64,000 nucleotides of DNA from Herbidospora yilanensis (GTDB taxonomy: Bacteria > Actinomycetota > Actinomycetes > Streptosporangiales > Streptosporangiaceae): assembly GCF_001570565.1 (NCBI RefSeq), contig NZ_BBXE01000025.1, forward strand, positions 96,674 through 160,673, given 5' to 3'. The notes below the pieces were generated by a model. That model had not been told where the DNA came from. It made no database searches and saw only the letters and a program-made list of their open reading frames with translations. Below, in pieces: positions 1 to 8,128 of the stretch. Numbering within the stretch: position 1 is the stretch's first letter; the number at the start of each line of letters is the position of its first letter. Made by a program: the position numbers and the translations under genes.

Positions 1-156
1 CCCCCGCACCGACCCCCGCCTCCGCCACCCGCCGCAACCGGCGCCAACCGGCCGCGCCGCTCCTCACCGCGACGAGCACCTGAGACGTGAACGGCCCCCA
101 GGAGCCCGCGACCGGTTCACGCCCGCACCGATGAGGCCGGAACGCCCCTGGCTACG

Positions 157-1356
157 ATGCCGTCCATGCCCTGGAAGACCGGGATGGTCGCCCGTGACCC
201 GTCCGAACCGCACCGTACCGCCACGCCCCTTGAGCTGCTCTTCGACCTGGTCTTCGTGACCGCGGTCGCCCAGGTCGCCGCGCAGCTCGACCACGCCCTC
301 CTCGAAGGGCACACCGCCCAGGGGATCATCAGTTACCTGATGCTCTTCGGCGCGATCTGGTGGGCCTGGATCTCGTTCACGTGGTTCGCCAGCGCCTTCG
401 ACACCGACGACGGGCCCTATCGCCTTCTCGCCTTCGTCCAGATCGCGGGATCGCTCGTGCTGGCGGCGGGGGTGCCGGCGGCGTTCAACGATCTCGACTT
501 CCGGTGGACCGTCCTCGGCTACGTCATCATGCGCATCGGCTACGTCGCCCAGTGGTTGCGGGCGGGGCGGGAGCATCCGGCGGTCCGGAAGCTGGCGATC
601 AAGCTGGCGGCGGGGACCACGGCCGTGCAGGTCCTGTGGGTGCTGCAACTGCTGCTTCCGGACGACTACCGGATCACGGCGTTCATCGTGTTGTTCCTGC
701 TCGACCTGTCGGTGCCATGGTTCTCGGGCTGGAACGCCGAGCAGGGCGGTTACCACGCGCACCACATCGCCGAACGGTTCGGGCTGTTCACTCTGATCGT
801 CATCGGCGAGTCGATCACGGCGGCGACGCTGGCCATCCAGGGGGCGTTCGCGGCGCAGGGTCACGTCGTCGACCTGCTGGTGCTCGCCGTGGCGGCGCTG
901 CTGATCTCGTTGTCGATCTGGTGGCTCTACTTCGGCTACCTGGACCACAAGGCGCTGACGACCAACCCCCGCACGACCTACATCTGGTCGTACGGCCACT
1001 ACTTCATCCTCGCCGCCATCGCGGCCGGCGGCGCGGGGGTGGCCGTGGTCGCCGGGTCGGTCGGGGGGCACGGCGTGCATCTGCCCGAATGGGGGATGGC
1101 GCTGGCGATCACCGCTCCGGTCGCGGTGTTCCTGTTCGCGTACGCCGCCATCGACGCCCTGGCGAACGGCAGGCGGGACCTGAAGCCGGTCGTGTTCGCC
1201 GTCACCGGGGTGGTCGTGCTCGCGCTCACGCCGCTGGCGACGGTGCTCGGTGGGCCGTGGACGGCGCTGGTCACGGCCCTGATCGTGGTCGCCCTGCTGG
1301 CGAAGGAGCTGCTAGCGCATCCGGCGGAGGATGCGCGCAGCCGTGCGGCCGAGTAG
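157..1356 (+). CDS. LtrA family membrane protein
   Basis: This is a 399-residue polytopic membrane protein of the low-temperature-requirement A (LtrA) family, whose biochemical role is not established. The family signature TPLELLFDLVFV lies at residues 23-34. A second conserved stretch, HHIAERFGLFTLIVIGES, lies near residue 203, and about ten hydrophobic segments follow one another from there to the C-terminus. Length is normal for the family. The start is uncertain because in-frame ATGs also exist at 166 and 187 and no strong ribosome binding site is visible. The last 45 bp overlap the convergent NERD gene, so neither gene leaves room for a terminator. Family assignment is firm; function is not. 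Confidence 0.85.
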   Translation: MPSMPWKTGMVARDPSEPHRTATPLELLFDLVFVTAVAQVAAQLDHALLEGHTAQGIISYLMLFGAIWWAWISFTWFASAFDTDDGPYRLLAFVQIAGSLVLAAGVPAAFNDLDFRWTVLGYVIMRIGYVAQWLRAGREHPAVRKLAIKLAAGTTAVQVLWVLQLLLPDDYRITAFIVLFLLDLSVPWFSGWNAEQGGYHAHHIAERFGLFTLIVIGESITAATLAIQGAFAAQGHVVDLLVLAVAALLISLSIWWLYFGYLDHKALTTNPRTTYIWSYGHYFILAAIAAGGAGVAVVAGSVGGHGVHLPEWGMALAITAPVAVFLFAYAAIDALANGRRDLKPVVFAVTGVVVLALTPLATVLGGPWTALVTALIVVALLAKELLAHPAEDARSRAAE

Positions 1357-2079
1357 CTCGACCTGCTCGGCCGTCAGCTCCGCCGTCGGGTTGCGCCGGA
1401 TGTAGCCGGGGATGCGCCTCGGGTAGGCCACGGTCAAGCCCTCGCCGCTGACCACGCCTGCCCTGTTGGCGATCGTGCACCCGTGCAACGCGAGCACCGG
1501 GCTGATCGTGACCGGGATGCCGGTCTCCTTCGACAGCACCTCGGCCAGGTCGGTCGCGGCCCCGATGAGGCCCTTGGCGACGCTGGTGCCGTACTTCTCG
1601 TCGAAGAAGAGGCGCTTGCCGTGCTTGGCCACGATCGTGTCGGGTGAGTAGGCCTCGTTGTCGACGATCCACAGGCCGCCCGGCCCGATGATCAGATGGT
1701 CGACCGAGGCCTTGCCGGGCACGGCGCGGCCGTCCATCACGTGGTAGCCGCGGCGGCGCAACATCGCCCTGAGGAGGCGGCCGGTGCGGACCTCACCCCG
1801 GCGTTTGCCCCGCCAGACGGCGGTGCGCTCGTGGGACCGCCAGGCGATGAACGCGTCGGTGCCGCCGGCCAGTGCGCCGAAGAGGAGCCCGGTGGCGACG
1901 ACGTTCCAGCCGAATCTGCCGGCAAGGAGGCTTCCGGCGATGAGCCCGGCGACCGCGTAGGCGGCCCGGAGCCGGAGGCGGTTCTTCCGGCCGGCGAGCC
2001 AGAAGGTCAAGTACAGGTTCTGCGGCGACGAACCGGTGAACTTGTCGTCGCGCGGGACGTAGATGGACCCGTTGGGCAC
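1312..2079 (-). CDS. NERD domain membrane protein
   Basis: The 255-residue product has a basic N-terminus, two adjacent hydrophobic segments (about residues 38-75) and a C-terminal nuclease-related domain (NERD, about 95-200). NERD proteins are predicted endonuclease-like, often membrane-tethered, and mostly uncharacterised. The recognisable block is VDHLIIGPGGLWIVDNEAY, near residues 125-145. The expected acidic-x-Lys active-site pattern is not clean here (DNEAYSP), so catalytic competence is doubtful. The GTG start at 2079 is preceded by AGGAG. The gene is divergent from the TetR gene at 2244 and overlaps the end of the LtrA gene by 45 bp. Confidence 0.75.
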   Translation of the reverse strand: MPNGSIYVPRDDKFTGSSPQNLYLTFWLAGRKNRLRLRAAYAVAGLIAGSLLAGRFGWNVVATGLLFGALAGGTDAFIAWRSHERTAVWRGKRRGEVRTGRLLRAMLRRRGYHVMDGRAVPGKASVDHLIIGPGGLWIVDNEAYSPDTIVAKHGKRLFFDEKYGTSVAKGLIGAATDLAEVLSKETGIPVTISPVLALHGCTIANRAGVVSGEGLTVAYPRRIPGYIRRNPTAELTAEQVELLGRTAARILRRMR

Positions 2080-2096
2080 CCTGCACTCCTGGTTAG

Positions 2097-2148
2097 TTAG
2101 GACTGCTTTGCCTAAGGCGTACCCGATCGGGGATTCCAGATCCCCGAT
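2097..2148. promoter_or_regulatory. Two palindromes between NERD and TetR genes
   Basis: Two inverted repeats lie just upstream of the NERD gene. The first is TTAGG-N9-CCTAA at 2097-2115. The second is ATCGGGGAT-N5-ATCCCCGAT at 2126-2148, with perfect 9-bp arms. Either could be an operator or, in RNA, a hairpin. No partner regulator can be named. Confidence 0.35.
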
Positions 2149-2197
2149 GGTGATGGAACTAGCACACTTACGCCACCACCGGGGAAAGACCCTCGTC

Positions 2198-2217
2198 TTG
2201 ACCGACCAGTCGGTATG
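2198..2217. promoter_or_regulatory. Probable TetR autoregulatory operator
   Basis: The 20-bp site ttgaccgaccagtcggtatg shares 16 of 20 positions with the near-perfect palindrome at 7407-7426 that precedes the acyl-CoA catabolic operon. It sits 27 bp before the TetR start. Its right half-site (CGGTATG) is identical to the distal copy while the left half is degenerate. I infer that the TetR protein at 2244 binds both. Confidence 0.6.
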
Positions 2218-2243
2218 CTGGTCGTCGATCAGAGGAGGTCGGC

Positions 2244-2843
2244 ATGGCGCGATTGGGCACGTCCGTCGAAGAACCGGTACGCCAGCGGTTGCTGTCGGCG
2301 GCGACGCGCCTGTTCGCCGAGAAGGGCTTCGAGAGCACTTCCGTCCAGGAAATCGTAGCGGCCGCCGGCGTCACAAAAGGGGCGATGTACCACTATTTCG
2401 ACTCGAAAGATGATCTTCTTCATGAGATCTACGGCCGGGTCCTGCGCATGCAGATGGACCGCCTGCAACGTTTCGCCGACGGTGAGGGCACCGTCGCGGA
2501 GCGCCTGCACGCCGCGGCGGCCGATGTGATCAACACCACAGTCGACAACCTCGACGACTCGAAGATCTTTTTCAGGTCCAACCACCAACTGGCCCCCGAC
2601 ACCCGCAAGATCGTCCGCGCCGAACGCCGCCGCTACCACGAACGCTTCCGCGACCTCGTGATCGAGGGCCAGCAGCAGGGCGTGTTCCGCGACGACGTCC
2701 CGGCCGAGATGGTGGTCGACTTCTTCTTCGGCTCCGTCCACCACCTCGGCACCTGGTACCACCCCGACGGCCCCCTCACGGGCACCGAGGTCGGCCGCTA
2801 CTTCGCCGACCTCCTCCTCCGCTCCCTCGCCCCGACAACCTGA
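2244..2843 (+). CDS. TetR family regulator of the adjacent acyl-CoA operon
   Basis: This is a 199-residue TetR-type repressor. The N-terminal helix-turn-helix covers about residues 12-58, with the classic pattern GFESTSVQEIVAAAGVTKG and MYHYF; a C-terminal ligand domain follows. The ATG is preceded by AGAGGAGG, so the start is well set. The C-terminal part resembles regulators found with acyl-CoA dehydrogenase clusters (KstR2-like group), which bind acyl-CoA esters; that assignment is from memory and is an inference. It lies 26 bp from the end of the convergent operon 2870-7396. Its own promoter region and that operon's promoter carry matching operators (2198-2217 and 7407-7426), which supports it as the operon's repressor. 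Confidence 0.85.
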   Translation: MARLGTSVEEPVRQRLLSAATRLFAEKGFESTSVQEIVAAAGVTKGAMYHYFDSKDDLLHEIYGRVLRMQMDRLQRFADGEGTVAERLHAAAADVINTTVDNLDDSKIFFRSNHQLAPDTRKIVRAERRRYHERFRDLVIEGQQQGVFRDDVPAEMVVDFFFGSVHHLGTWYHPDGPLTGTEVGRYFADLLLRSLAPTT

Positions 2844-2869
2844 CCCGCCGTCTCCCCCGGCCGGGACGG

Positions 2870-4015
2870 CTACTCCGGCGCCGGCAGGCCGACCAACGGC
2901 GCCAAGGCGCTCCGATGGTCGCCCGGGGTGCCGAAGGCGATCGCGTCGGCCTTGGCACGCTTCAGGTAGAGGTGGATGGGGTGCTCCCAGGTCATCCCGA
3001 TACCTCCATGCAACTGGAGGGCCTCCTCCGCGGCCCGTACCGCGACCTCACCACAGTGCGCCGCCGCGACCGCCACGGCCACGCGGGCATCGCCCCCGGC
3101 GGCGAGCTGATCGGCCGCGTTGCGCGCCGCCGCACGGGCCCCGGCGACCTCCAGCCACAGATCGGCGAGCCGGTGCTTGAGCGCCTGGAACGACCCGACC
3201 GGCCGCGCGAACTGCCGCCGCTCCCTCAGGTAGGCCACCGTCGTGGTGAGACACCACTCGGCCAGCCCCACCTGCTCCGACGCCAGCAACCCGGCCGCCG
3301 ACAACAACGCGTCACGCACCGACCCGCCGTCGAGCACCACGGCTGGAGCCCGGTCGAAGGTGACCGTGGCCAGCGGGCGCGTCACGTCGAGAGACACCAC
3401 CGGCTCGACCCGAACCGGCCCACTCTCCACCACGGCGACCCGGCCCCCGTCGAGCGGCACCACGAAGAGATCCGCGCCCAGGGCACCGGCGACCCCGGTG
3501 AACCGCCCGCTCACCACCCCCGTCCGGAGACCGGTTCCCGCCCCGGAAACACCGGCTCCGAGAACGGACTCCGGTCCCGCGACACCCGTTTCGTCACCGT
3601 CTGCCGCAGGCTCCGACCCGCCGTCCTCCGCGAGCACGCCCACCGGAATATCCCGATAAGGCGAGGCCGCCAGCGACACGCACAGGGCGGCCGTCGCCTC
3701 CCCCGACGCCAATCGCGATATGTCGGCATATCCCGCGTCCAGCAGCACCCGGGTCGCCAGCACCGACGAGGTGAGGAACGGCACAGACGTCACCGCGCGG
3801 CCCAGTTCCTCCAGCACGACCGCGGCCTCGCGCGCGGAAGCGCCCGCGCCGCCGAGGTCGTCGGGCACCAGCAGGCCCGCCACGCCGATGTCGCGGGCCA
3901 GGCCGTGCCAGGCGGCGGTGTTCTCGCCCTCGGCGGCGACGGGGGCCTTGTCGGCGAGGAGGTCGCGGACGGCGGTCCGGAGTTCCTCCTCGACCTCCGT
4001 GTAGAGCAGGGTCAT
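2870..4015 (-). CDS. Acyl-CoA dehydrogenase-like subunit, probably non-catalytic beta partner
   Basis: This 381-residue acyl-CoA dehydrogenase fold protein is the last gene of the operon. The C-terminal core is clear (EALQLHGGIGMTWEHPIHLYLKRA). Where ordinary enzymes carry the catalytic glutamate in a YEGTSEI-type motif, it reads AFGTPGDHR, a pattern typical of the beta subunit of heteromeric dehydrogenases such as the mycobacterial steroid side-chain FadE pairs. It overlaps the upstream dehydrogenase gene by 4 bp (ATGA), as expected for co-translated alpha and beta subunits. Around residues 125-185 there is an unusual Gly/Val/Ala-rich expansion, apparently internally repetitive, that interrupts the middle beta domain. 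The substrate is not known. Confidence 0.85.
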   Translation of the reverse strand: MTLLYTEVEEELRTAVRDLLADKAPVAAEGENTAAWHGLARDIGVAGLLVPDDLGGAGASAREAAVVLEELGRAVTSVPFLTSSVLATRVLLDAGYADISRLASGEATAALCVSLAASPYRDIPVGVLAEDGGSEPAADGDETGVAGPESVLGAGVSGAGTGLRTGVVSGRFTGVAGALGADLFVVPLDGGRVAVVESGPVRVEPVVSLDVTRPLATVTFDRAPAVVLDGGSVRDALLSAAGLLASEQVGLAEWCLTTTVAYLRERRQFARPVGSFQALKHRLADLWLEVAGARAAARNAADQLAAGGDARVAVAVAAAHCGEVAVRAAEEALQLHGGIGMTWEHPIHLYLKRAKADAIAFGTPGDHRSALAPLVGLPAPE

Positions 4016-5184
4016 CGAGGCAGGTCCTTCCAGGGCGCGGCGACGTCGGTTCGGGGTTCCGCCGGCAGCCCGAGCACCCGCTCGGCCACGATGTTGCGGA
4101 GGATCTCGGAGGTGCCGCCCTCGATCGAGTTGCCCTTGGCCCGCAGGTAGCGGTAGCCCGCCCCTCGGCCGAGGAAGTCGACCCCGTCGGGGCGGCGGAA
4201 GGTCCAGTCGTCGTAGGTCAGGCCGTCTTCGCGTAGGAACTCGACCTCCAGGGCCGAGACCTCCTGGTGGTGGCGGGCGAACAGCAACTTCATGCCCGAT
4301 CCCTCGGGGCCGGGCTCGCCGGCCAGGAGTTGCTCACGCAGGCGCTGGCCGGTCAGCCGCATCACCTCGCCCTGCACCCACGACTCCAGCGCCCGCTGGT
4401 GCAGGTCGTGGGTGCGCAGCTCAGGATGGGCCTGCCAGGCCTCGGTGAAGACGCCCATCATGGTCCGGCGCGGCGACCCGGACGCCCCGATGGCCACCCG
4501 CTCGTTCATCAGCGTCGTCTGGGCCACCCGCCAGCCGTCGCCGACCTCACCGAGCCGCAGGTCGTCGCCGAGCCGGACGCCGGTCAGGAAGACCTCGTTG
4601 AACTCGGCCTCGCCGGTGATCTGGCGCAGCGGCCTGACCTCCACGCCGGGGGCTTCCATGTCACACACGAAGTAGGTCAGGCCCCGGTGTTTGGGCAGGT
4701 CGGGGTCGTGCCGGGCGACCAGGATGCCCCAGCGGGCGAGGTGGGCGCTGGACGTCCAGACCTTCTGCCCGTCGACCACCCAGTCGTCTCCGTCGCGGAC
4801 CGCCCGGGTCGCCAGCCCGGCCAGGTCGGAACCGGCGCCGGGCTCGGAGAAGAGCTGGCACCAGATCTCCTCCCCGGTCCAGAGCGGGCGCAGGAAACGC
4901 CTCTTCTGCTCGTCGGTGCCGTAGGCGAGGATCGTCGGCGCGGCCATGCCGAGGCCGATGCCGATGCGGCCGGGATTGTTGTCGGGCGTGCCCCGGAAGA
5001 GCTGGTCGACGACCCCCTGGAGGTCGCGCGGGGCGCCCAGGCCGCCCAGGCCTTCGGGAAAGTGCACCCAGGCCAGCCCGGCGTCGAACCTGGCTCTCAG
5101 CCAGTCGAGCGGGCTCAGCTCCGAAGGGTCGTGCTCAGCCAGGAACGCCTCCGCGCGCTGCCTGACCGTGGTCGCGTCCACCAC
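4012..5184 (-). CDS. Acyl-CoA dehydrogenase, catalytic alpha subunit candidate
   Basis: This FAD-dependent acyl-CoA dehydrogenase of about 390 residues introduces a double bond into an acyl-CoA. Family motifs are present: LFSEPGAGSDLAGLATRA, GDDWVVDGQKVWTSSAH, and a C-terminal IEGGTSEILRNIVAERVLG whose first Glu fits the catalytic-base position. GTG at 5184 is chosen because AGGGGAA precedes it by about six bases; an in-frame ATG at 5214 has no such signal. It pairs with the downstream gene lacking that Glu, suggesting an alpha2beta2 enzyme of the type used on bulky or branched acyl-CoAs. The gene lies in the TetR-controlled operon. Confidence 0.88.
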   Translation of the reverse strand: MVDATTVRQRAEAFLAEHDPSELSPLDWLRARFDAGLAWVHFPEGLGGLGAPRDLQGVVDQLFRGTPDNNPGRIGIGLGMAAPTILAYGTDEQKRRFLRPLWTGEEIWCQLFSEPGAGSDLAGLATRAVRDGDDWVVDGQKVWTSSAHLARWGILVARHDPDLPKHRGLTYFVCDMEAPGVEVRPLRQITGEAEFNEVFLTGVRLGDDLRLGEVGDGWRVAQTTLMNERVAIGASGSPRRTMMGVFTEAWQAHPELRTHDLHQRALESWVQGEVMRLTGQRLREQLLAGEPGPEGSGMKLLFARHHQEVSALEVEFLREDGLTYDDWTFRRPDGVDFLGRGAGYRYLRAKGNSIEGGTSEILRNIVAERVLGLPAEPRTDVAAPWKDLPR

Positions 5185-5254
5185 GTGGTTCCCCTGTCTG
5201 ACGTGCCGTGCCAAAGTCGTACCGCACCGGCTCTTCGGTCCGGTATCGGTGGAA

Positions 5255-6448
5255 TCACGTGTGCTTCTTCAGCTCCCGGTACGCCAGCGACCGCTTGTGG
5301 ACCTCGTCGGGCCCGTCGGCGAAGCGCAGGCTGCGGGCGCCCGCCCACAGTGCGGCCAGCGGGAAGTCCTGGCTGACGCCGCCGGCGCCGTGGACCTGGA
5401 TGGCCTTGTCGAGGATCCACTCGACCGCGATCGGGGTGGCGATCTTGATGGCCTGGATCTCGGTGTGCGCGCCCTGGTTGCCCACGGTGTCCATCAGCCA
5501 GGCCGTCTTCAGCACGAGCAGCCGCAACTGCTCGACCTTGACCCGCGACTCGGCGATCCAGTCCTGGACGACCCCCTGCTGTGCCACCGGCTTGCCGAAA
5601 GTCGTGCGGGCCAGCGCCCGCCGGCACATCATCTCGATGGCCCGTTCGGCCATGCCGATGAGGCGCATGCAGTGGTGGATGCGGCCGGGGCCGAGACGGG
5701 CCTGGGCGATGGCGAAGCCGCCGCCCTCCTCGCCGATCAGGTTGGCGGCCGGGACCCGGACGTCATCGAAGATCACTTCGGCGTGGCCGCCGTGGTCGTT
5801 GTCGGTGTAGCCGAAGACCGACATGCCGCGCCGCACGGTCAGGCCGGGGGTGTCGCGCGGGACCAGGATCTGGCTCTGCTGCCGGTGCTTGGGCGCCTCG
5901 GGGTCGGTCTTGCCCATCACGATGAAGACGGCGCAGTTCGGGTTCATCGCCCCGGTGATGAACCACTTGCGGCCGTTGATCACGTATTCGTCGCCGTCGC
6001 GGACGATCGAGGTGGCGATGTTGGTCGCGTCGGAGGAGGCCACGTCGGGCTCGGTCATCGCGAACGCCGAGCGGATCTCCCCGTTCAGCAGCGGTTCGAG
6101 CCACCGTTTCTTCTGGTCGTCGGTGCCGAACTGGTGCAGCACCTCCATGTTCCCGGTGTCGGGGGCGGCGCAGTTGGTGGCGGCCGGGGCGATGGCCGGA
6201 GACCGGCCCATGATCTCGGCGAGGGGGGCGTACTGGAGGTTGGAGAGGCCCTCGCCCGGCAGGAACAGGTTCCAGAGGCCGCGCCTGCGGGCCTCGGCCT
6301 TCAGCTCCTCGATGATCGGCGGAGCGCTCCAGCCCGAGTCTCGGGCCTGCTCCTCGAAGACCGGTTCGGCCGGGTAGACGTGCTCGGCCATGAACGCTTC
6401 GAGCTTCTCGCGGTGTTCACGCGTGGTCGCGTCGAAGGCGAAATCCAT
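5255..6448 (-). CDS. ACAD11/LvaC-like acyl-CoA dehydrogenase
   Basis: This is a 397-residue acyl-CoA dehydrogenase family protein of the group that includes the dehydrogenase half of human ACAD10/ACAD11. It has MTEPDVASSDATNIATSI in the FAD-binding middle and a C-terminal LRFADGPDEVHKRSLAYREL in place of the usual YEGTSEI; the ADGPDEVH signature is typical of this group. It starts 4 bases after the kinase-like gene 6452-7396. The same two activities are fused in ACAD10/11 and separate in the bacterial levulinate pathway, where a kinase phosphorylates a 4-hydroxyacyl-CoA and the dehydrogenase-like partner eliminates phosphate. I infer the same division of labour here; the actual substrate is unknown. 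Confidence 0.88.
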   Translation of the reverse strand: MDFAFDATTREHREKLEAFMAEHVYPAEPVFEEQARDSGWSAPPIIEELKAEARRRGLWNLFLPGEGLSNLQYAPLAEIMGRSPAIAPAATNCAAPDTGNMEVLHQFGTDDQKKRWLEPLLNGEIRSAFAMTEPDVASSDATNIATSIVRDGDEYVINGRKWFITGAMNPNCAVFIVMGKTDPEAPKHRQQSQILVPRDTPGLTVRRGMSVFGYTDNDHGGHAEVIFDDVRVPAANLIGEEGGGFAIAQARLGPGRIHHCMRLIGMAERAIEMMCRRALARTTFGKPVAQQGVVQDWIAESRVKVEQLRLLVLKTAWLMDTVGNQGAHTEIQAIKIATPIAVEWILDKAIQVHGAGGVSQDFPLAALWAGARSLRFADGPDEVHKRSLAYRELKKHT

Positions 6449-6451
6449 TGC

Positions 6452-7396
6452 TCAGACCTCCTGAAGGCCGCGCTCGACCAGCGGCGCGACGATGTCCCCG
6501 ATGTCGGCGAAGCCGTCGCCGACGGTCAGCCCCTGGGTGAAGCGGAAATAGATGCCCTCGGTGATGACCGCGAGCTTGAAGCAGGCCAGGCCGACGTACC
6601 AGCCCAGCCGTGAGGTGTCCCGGCCCGACCGCGCCGTGTAGCGGGCGGCCAGCGCGGTCACGTCGACCTCGCCGCCGAGCGCGCCGATGTCGAGGTGGGG
6701 GAAGTCGGCGTACAGCAGGAAGAGAGCGAGGTCGGTGAGGGGGTCGCCCAGCGTCGACATCTCCCAGTCGAGCACCGCCGCGACCCGGCCGTCGCGGATC
6801 AGCGTGTTGCCGAGCTTGAAGTCGCCGTGGACGATCGCCGGCGGGCCCGAGGCCGGCACGTCGCCGGCCAGCCGGGCGAACAACTCGTCGATGCCGGCGA
6901 CCTCGCGGCTGCGTGAGGCGTCGAGTTGCCGCTTCCAGCGTTTGACCTGCCGGTCGAGGAACCCCTCGGGCCGCCCGAAGTCGCCCAGCCCCACCTCGGC
7001 CGGGTCGATCACGTGGAGTCGCGCCAGTACGTCGACCAGATGCGCCCCCACCTCCGGGGTGAGCCGGGTGGGCGTGCCCTCGACGTATTCCATGACGTAG
7101 AAGGGGGCGCCGACCACCTCGACGTCGTCGCAGAAGTGGTACATGCGCGGCACCGGCACGTCGGTGTCCTGGAGGGCGCCCATCACGCGGAACTCCCGCC
7201 CCATGTCGTGGGCGGTGGCCAGCACGTGGCCGAGCGGCGGGCGGCGCACCACGACCGTGCGGCCGGCGTCGCGGACGACGTAGGTGAGGTTCGACTTGCC
7301 GCCCTCGATCAGTTCGGCGGTCAGCGGGCCACGGGTGACACCGGCCTCGGAGAGGCGGGCGGCGAGACGGTCGAGATCGAGTCCGGGCACTGTCAC
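6452..7396 (-). CDS. APH-fold acyl-CoA kinase, ACAD10/11-N and LvaA-like
   Basis: This aminoglycoside-phosphotransferase-fold kinase of about 314 residues is first in the operon. The catalytic loop VHGDFKLGNTLI (near residue 190) and the metal-binding VLDWEMSTLGDPLTDLALF (near 208) are intact and match the subgroup fused to acyl-CoA dehydrogenases in ACAD10/11. I take GTG at 7396 (or 7390) as start because the N-terminal VPGLDLDRLAARL aligns with the family. No Shine-Dalgarno is visible, and the operator at 7407-7426 would overlap a promoter for a leaderless transcript. Predicted role: phosphorylation of a hydroxyacyl-CoA, feeding the dehydrogenase gene immediately downstream. A true aminoglycoside resistance role is unlikely given the context. 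Confidence 0.85.
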   Translation of the reverse strand: MTVPGLDLDRLAARLSEAGVTRGPLTAELIEGGKSNLTYVVRDAGRTVVVRRPPLGHVLATAHDMGREFRVMGALQDTDVPVPRMYHFCDDVEVVGAPFYVMEYVEGTPTRLTPEVGAHLVDVLARLHVIDPAEVGLGDFGRPEGFLDRQVKRWKRQLDASRSREVAGIDELFARLAGDVPASGPPAIVHGDFKLGNTLIRDGRVAAVLDWEMSTLGDPLTDLALFLLYADFPHLDIGALGGEVDVTALAARYTARSGRDTSRLGWYVGLACFKLAVITEGIYFRFTQGLTVGDGFADIGDIVAPLVERGLQEV

Positions 7397-7406
7397 AGCT
7401 CGCGAG

Positions 7407-7426
7407 CATACCGACCAGCCGGTATG
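7407..7426. promoter_or_regulatory. TetR operator of the acyl-CoA catabolic operon
   Basis: The 20-bp site cataccgaccagccggtatg has perfect 6-bp outer arms (CATACC/GGTATG) and extended symmetry. It lies 11-30 bp upstream of the first gene of the operon and matches 2198-2217 in front of the TetR gene. The position suggests it overlaps the -10 region. Confidence 0.65.
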
Positions 7427-7513
7427 AGTGTCGACGACACTCAGGCGTGACAGAGGCCACTGAGATGACTTTTCTGGATATATCAGGACATGGATATATG
7501 AGGTCATGGTGCT

Positions 7514-7544
7514 TTGACCGGCCCGGCCCCCGCGACCCTAGGGT
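7514..7544 (+). promoter_or_regulatory. Possible leaderless promoter of YdeI-like gene
   Basis: TTGACC (7514-7519) and TAGGGT (7539-7544) are separated by 19 bases. The ATG at 7553 lies nine bases after the -10-like element, so the mRNA would be leaderless. No Shine-Dalgarno is present. The spacer is longer than usual, so this is tentative. Confidence 0.35.
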
Positions 7545-7552
7545 GACTCCCC

Positions 7553-8128
7553 ATGGAACCGACGTTCTTCCAAACCCCCGACGAGTTCTACGCCTGGCTG
7601 GCCGCCAACCACGCCACCGAGACGGAGTTGTGGGTCGGCTTCCACAAGCGTTCCACCGGCAGGCCGAGCCTCACCTGGCCCGAGTCGGTCGACCAGGCGC
7701 TCTGCTTCGGCTGGATCGACGGCGTGCGCAAGAGCCTCGGCCCCGAGTCCTACGTCATCCGCTTCACCCCCAGGAAGCCGCGCAGCACGTGGAGCTCGGT
7801 GAACATCAACCGCATCCGCGAACTGATCGAGCTGGGGGTCGTGCACTCGTCGGGCCTGGCGGCCTTCGAGTCCCGCAGCGCCGACCGCTCGGAGATCTAC
7901 AGCTACGAACAGCGCCAGGCCGCCGAGCTGCCCGAGGAGTACGCCGCCCGCTTCCAGGAGGACAAGGCCGCCTGGGACTGGTTCGAGGGCCAGGCCCCCT
8001 GGTATCGCCGGACCGCCATCTACTGGGTGATCAGCGCCAAGAAGGAGGAGACCCGGCTGCGCCGCCTGGCCACCCTGATCGAGGACTCCGGAGCGGGCCG
8101 CCGCATCAAATCGGTGACCCGTCCCTGA
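7553..8128 (+). CDS. YdeI/OmpD-associated family protein
   Basis: This is a 191-residue soluble protein of the YdeI-like family. The conserved core reads ELWVGFHKRSTGRPSLTW, then VDQALCFGWIDGVRKSL, then FTPRKPRSTWSSVNINR (residues about 25-85), followed by a charged helical C-terminal region. Members are widespread in actinomycetes. One group has been linked to peptide or bacteriocin tolerance, but the biochemical function is unknown and I do not assign one. The start lacks a ribosome binding site and may be leaderless. The 3' end overlaps the convergent TetR gene by 23 bp. Confidence 0.8.
   Translation: MEPTFFQTPDEFYAWLAANHATETELWVGFHKRSTGRPSLTWPESVDQALCFGWIDGVRKSLGPESYVIRFTPRKPRSTWSSVNINRIRELIELGVVHSSGLAAFESRSADRSEIYSYEQRQAAELPEEYAARFQEDKAAWDWFEGQAPWYRRTAIYWVISAKKEETRLRRLATLIEDSGAGRRIKSVTRP

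Noticed and set aside
1-156. Possible end of an upstream gene at the left edge
   Set aside because: Two frames stay open from the edge to stops near 92-110, but the short Pro/Arg/Ala-rich translations give no basis to choose one.
6452-7396. Aminoglycoside resistance phosphotransferase
   Set aside because: The APH fold is shared, but the motifs and the directly adjacent dehydrogenase match the ACAD10/11 and LvaA group.
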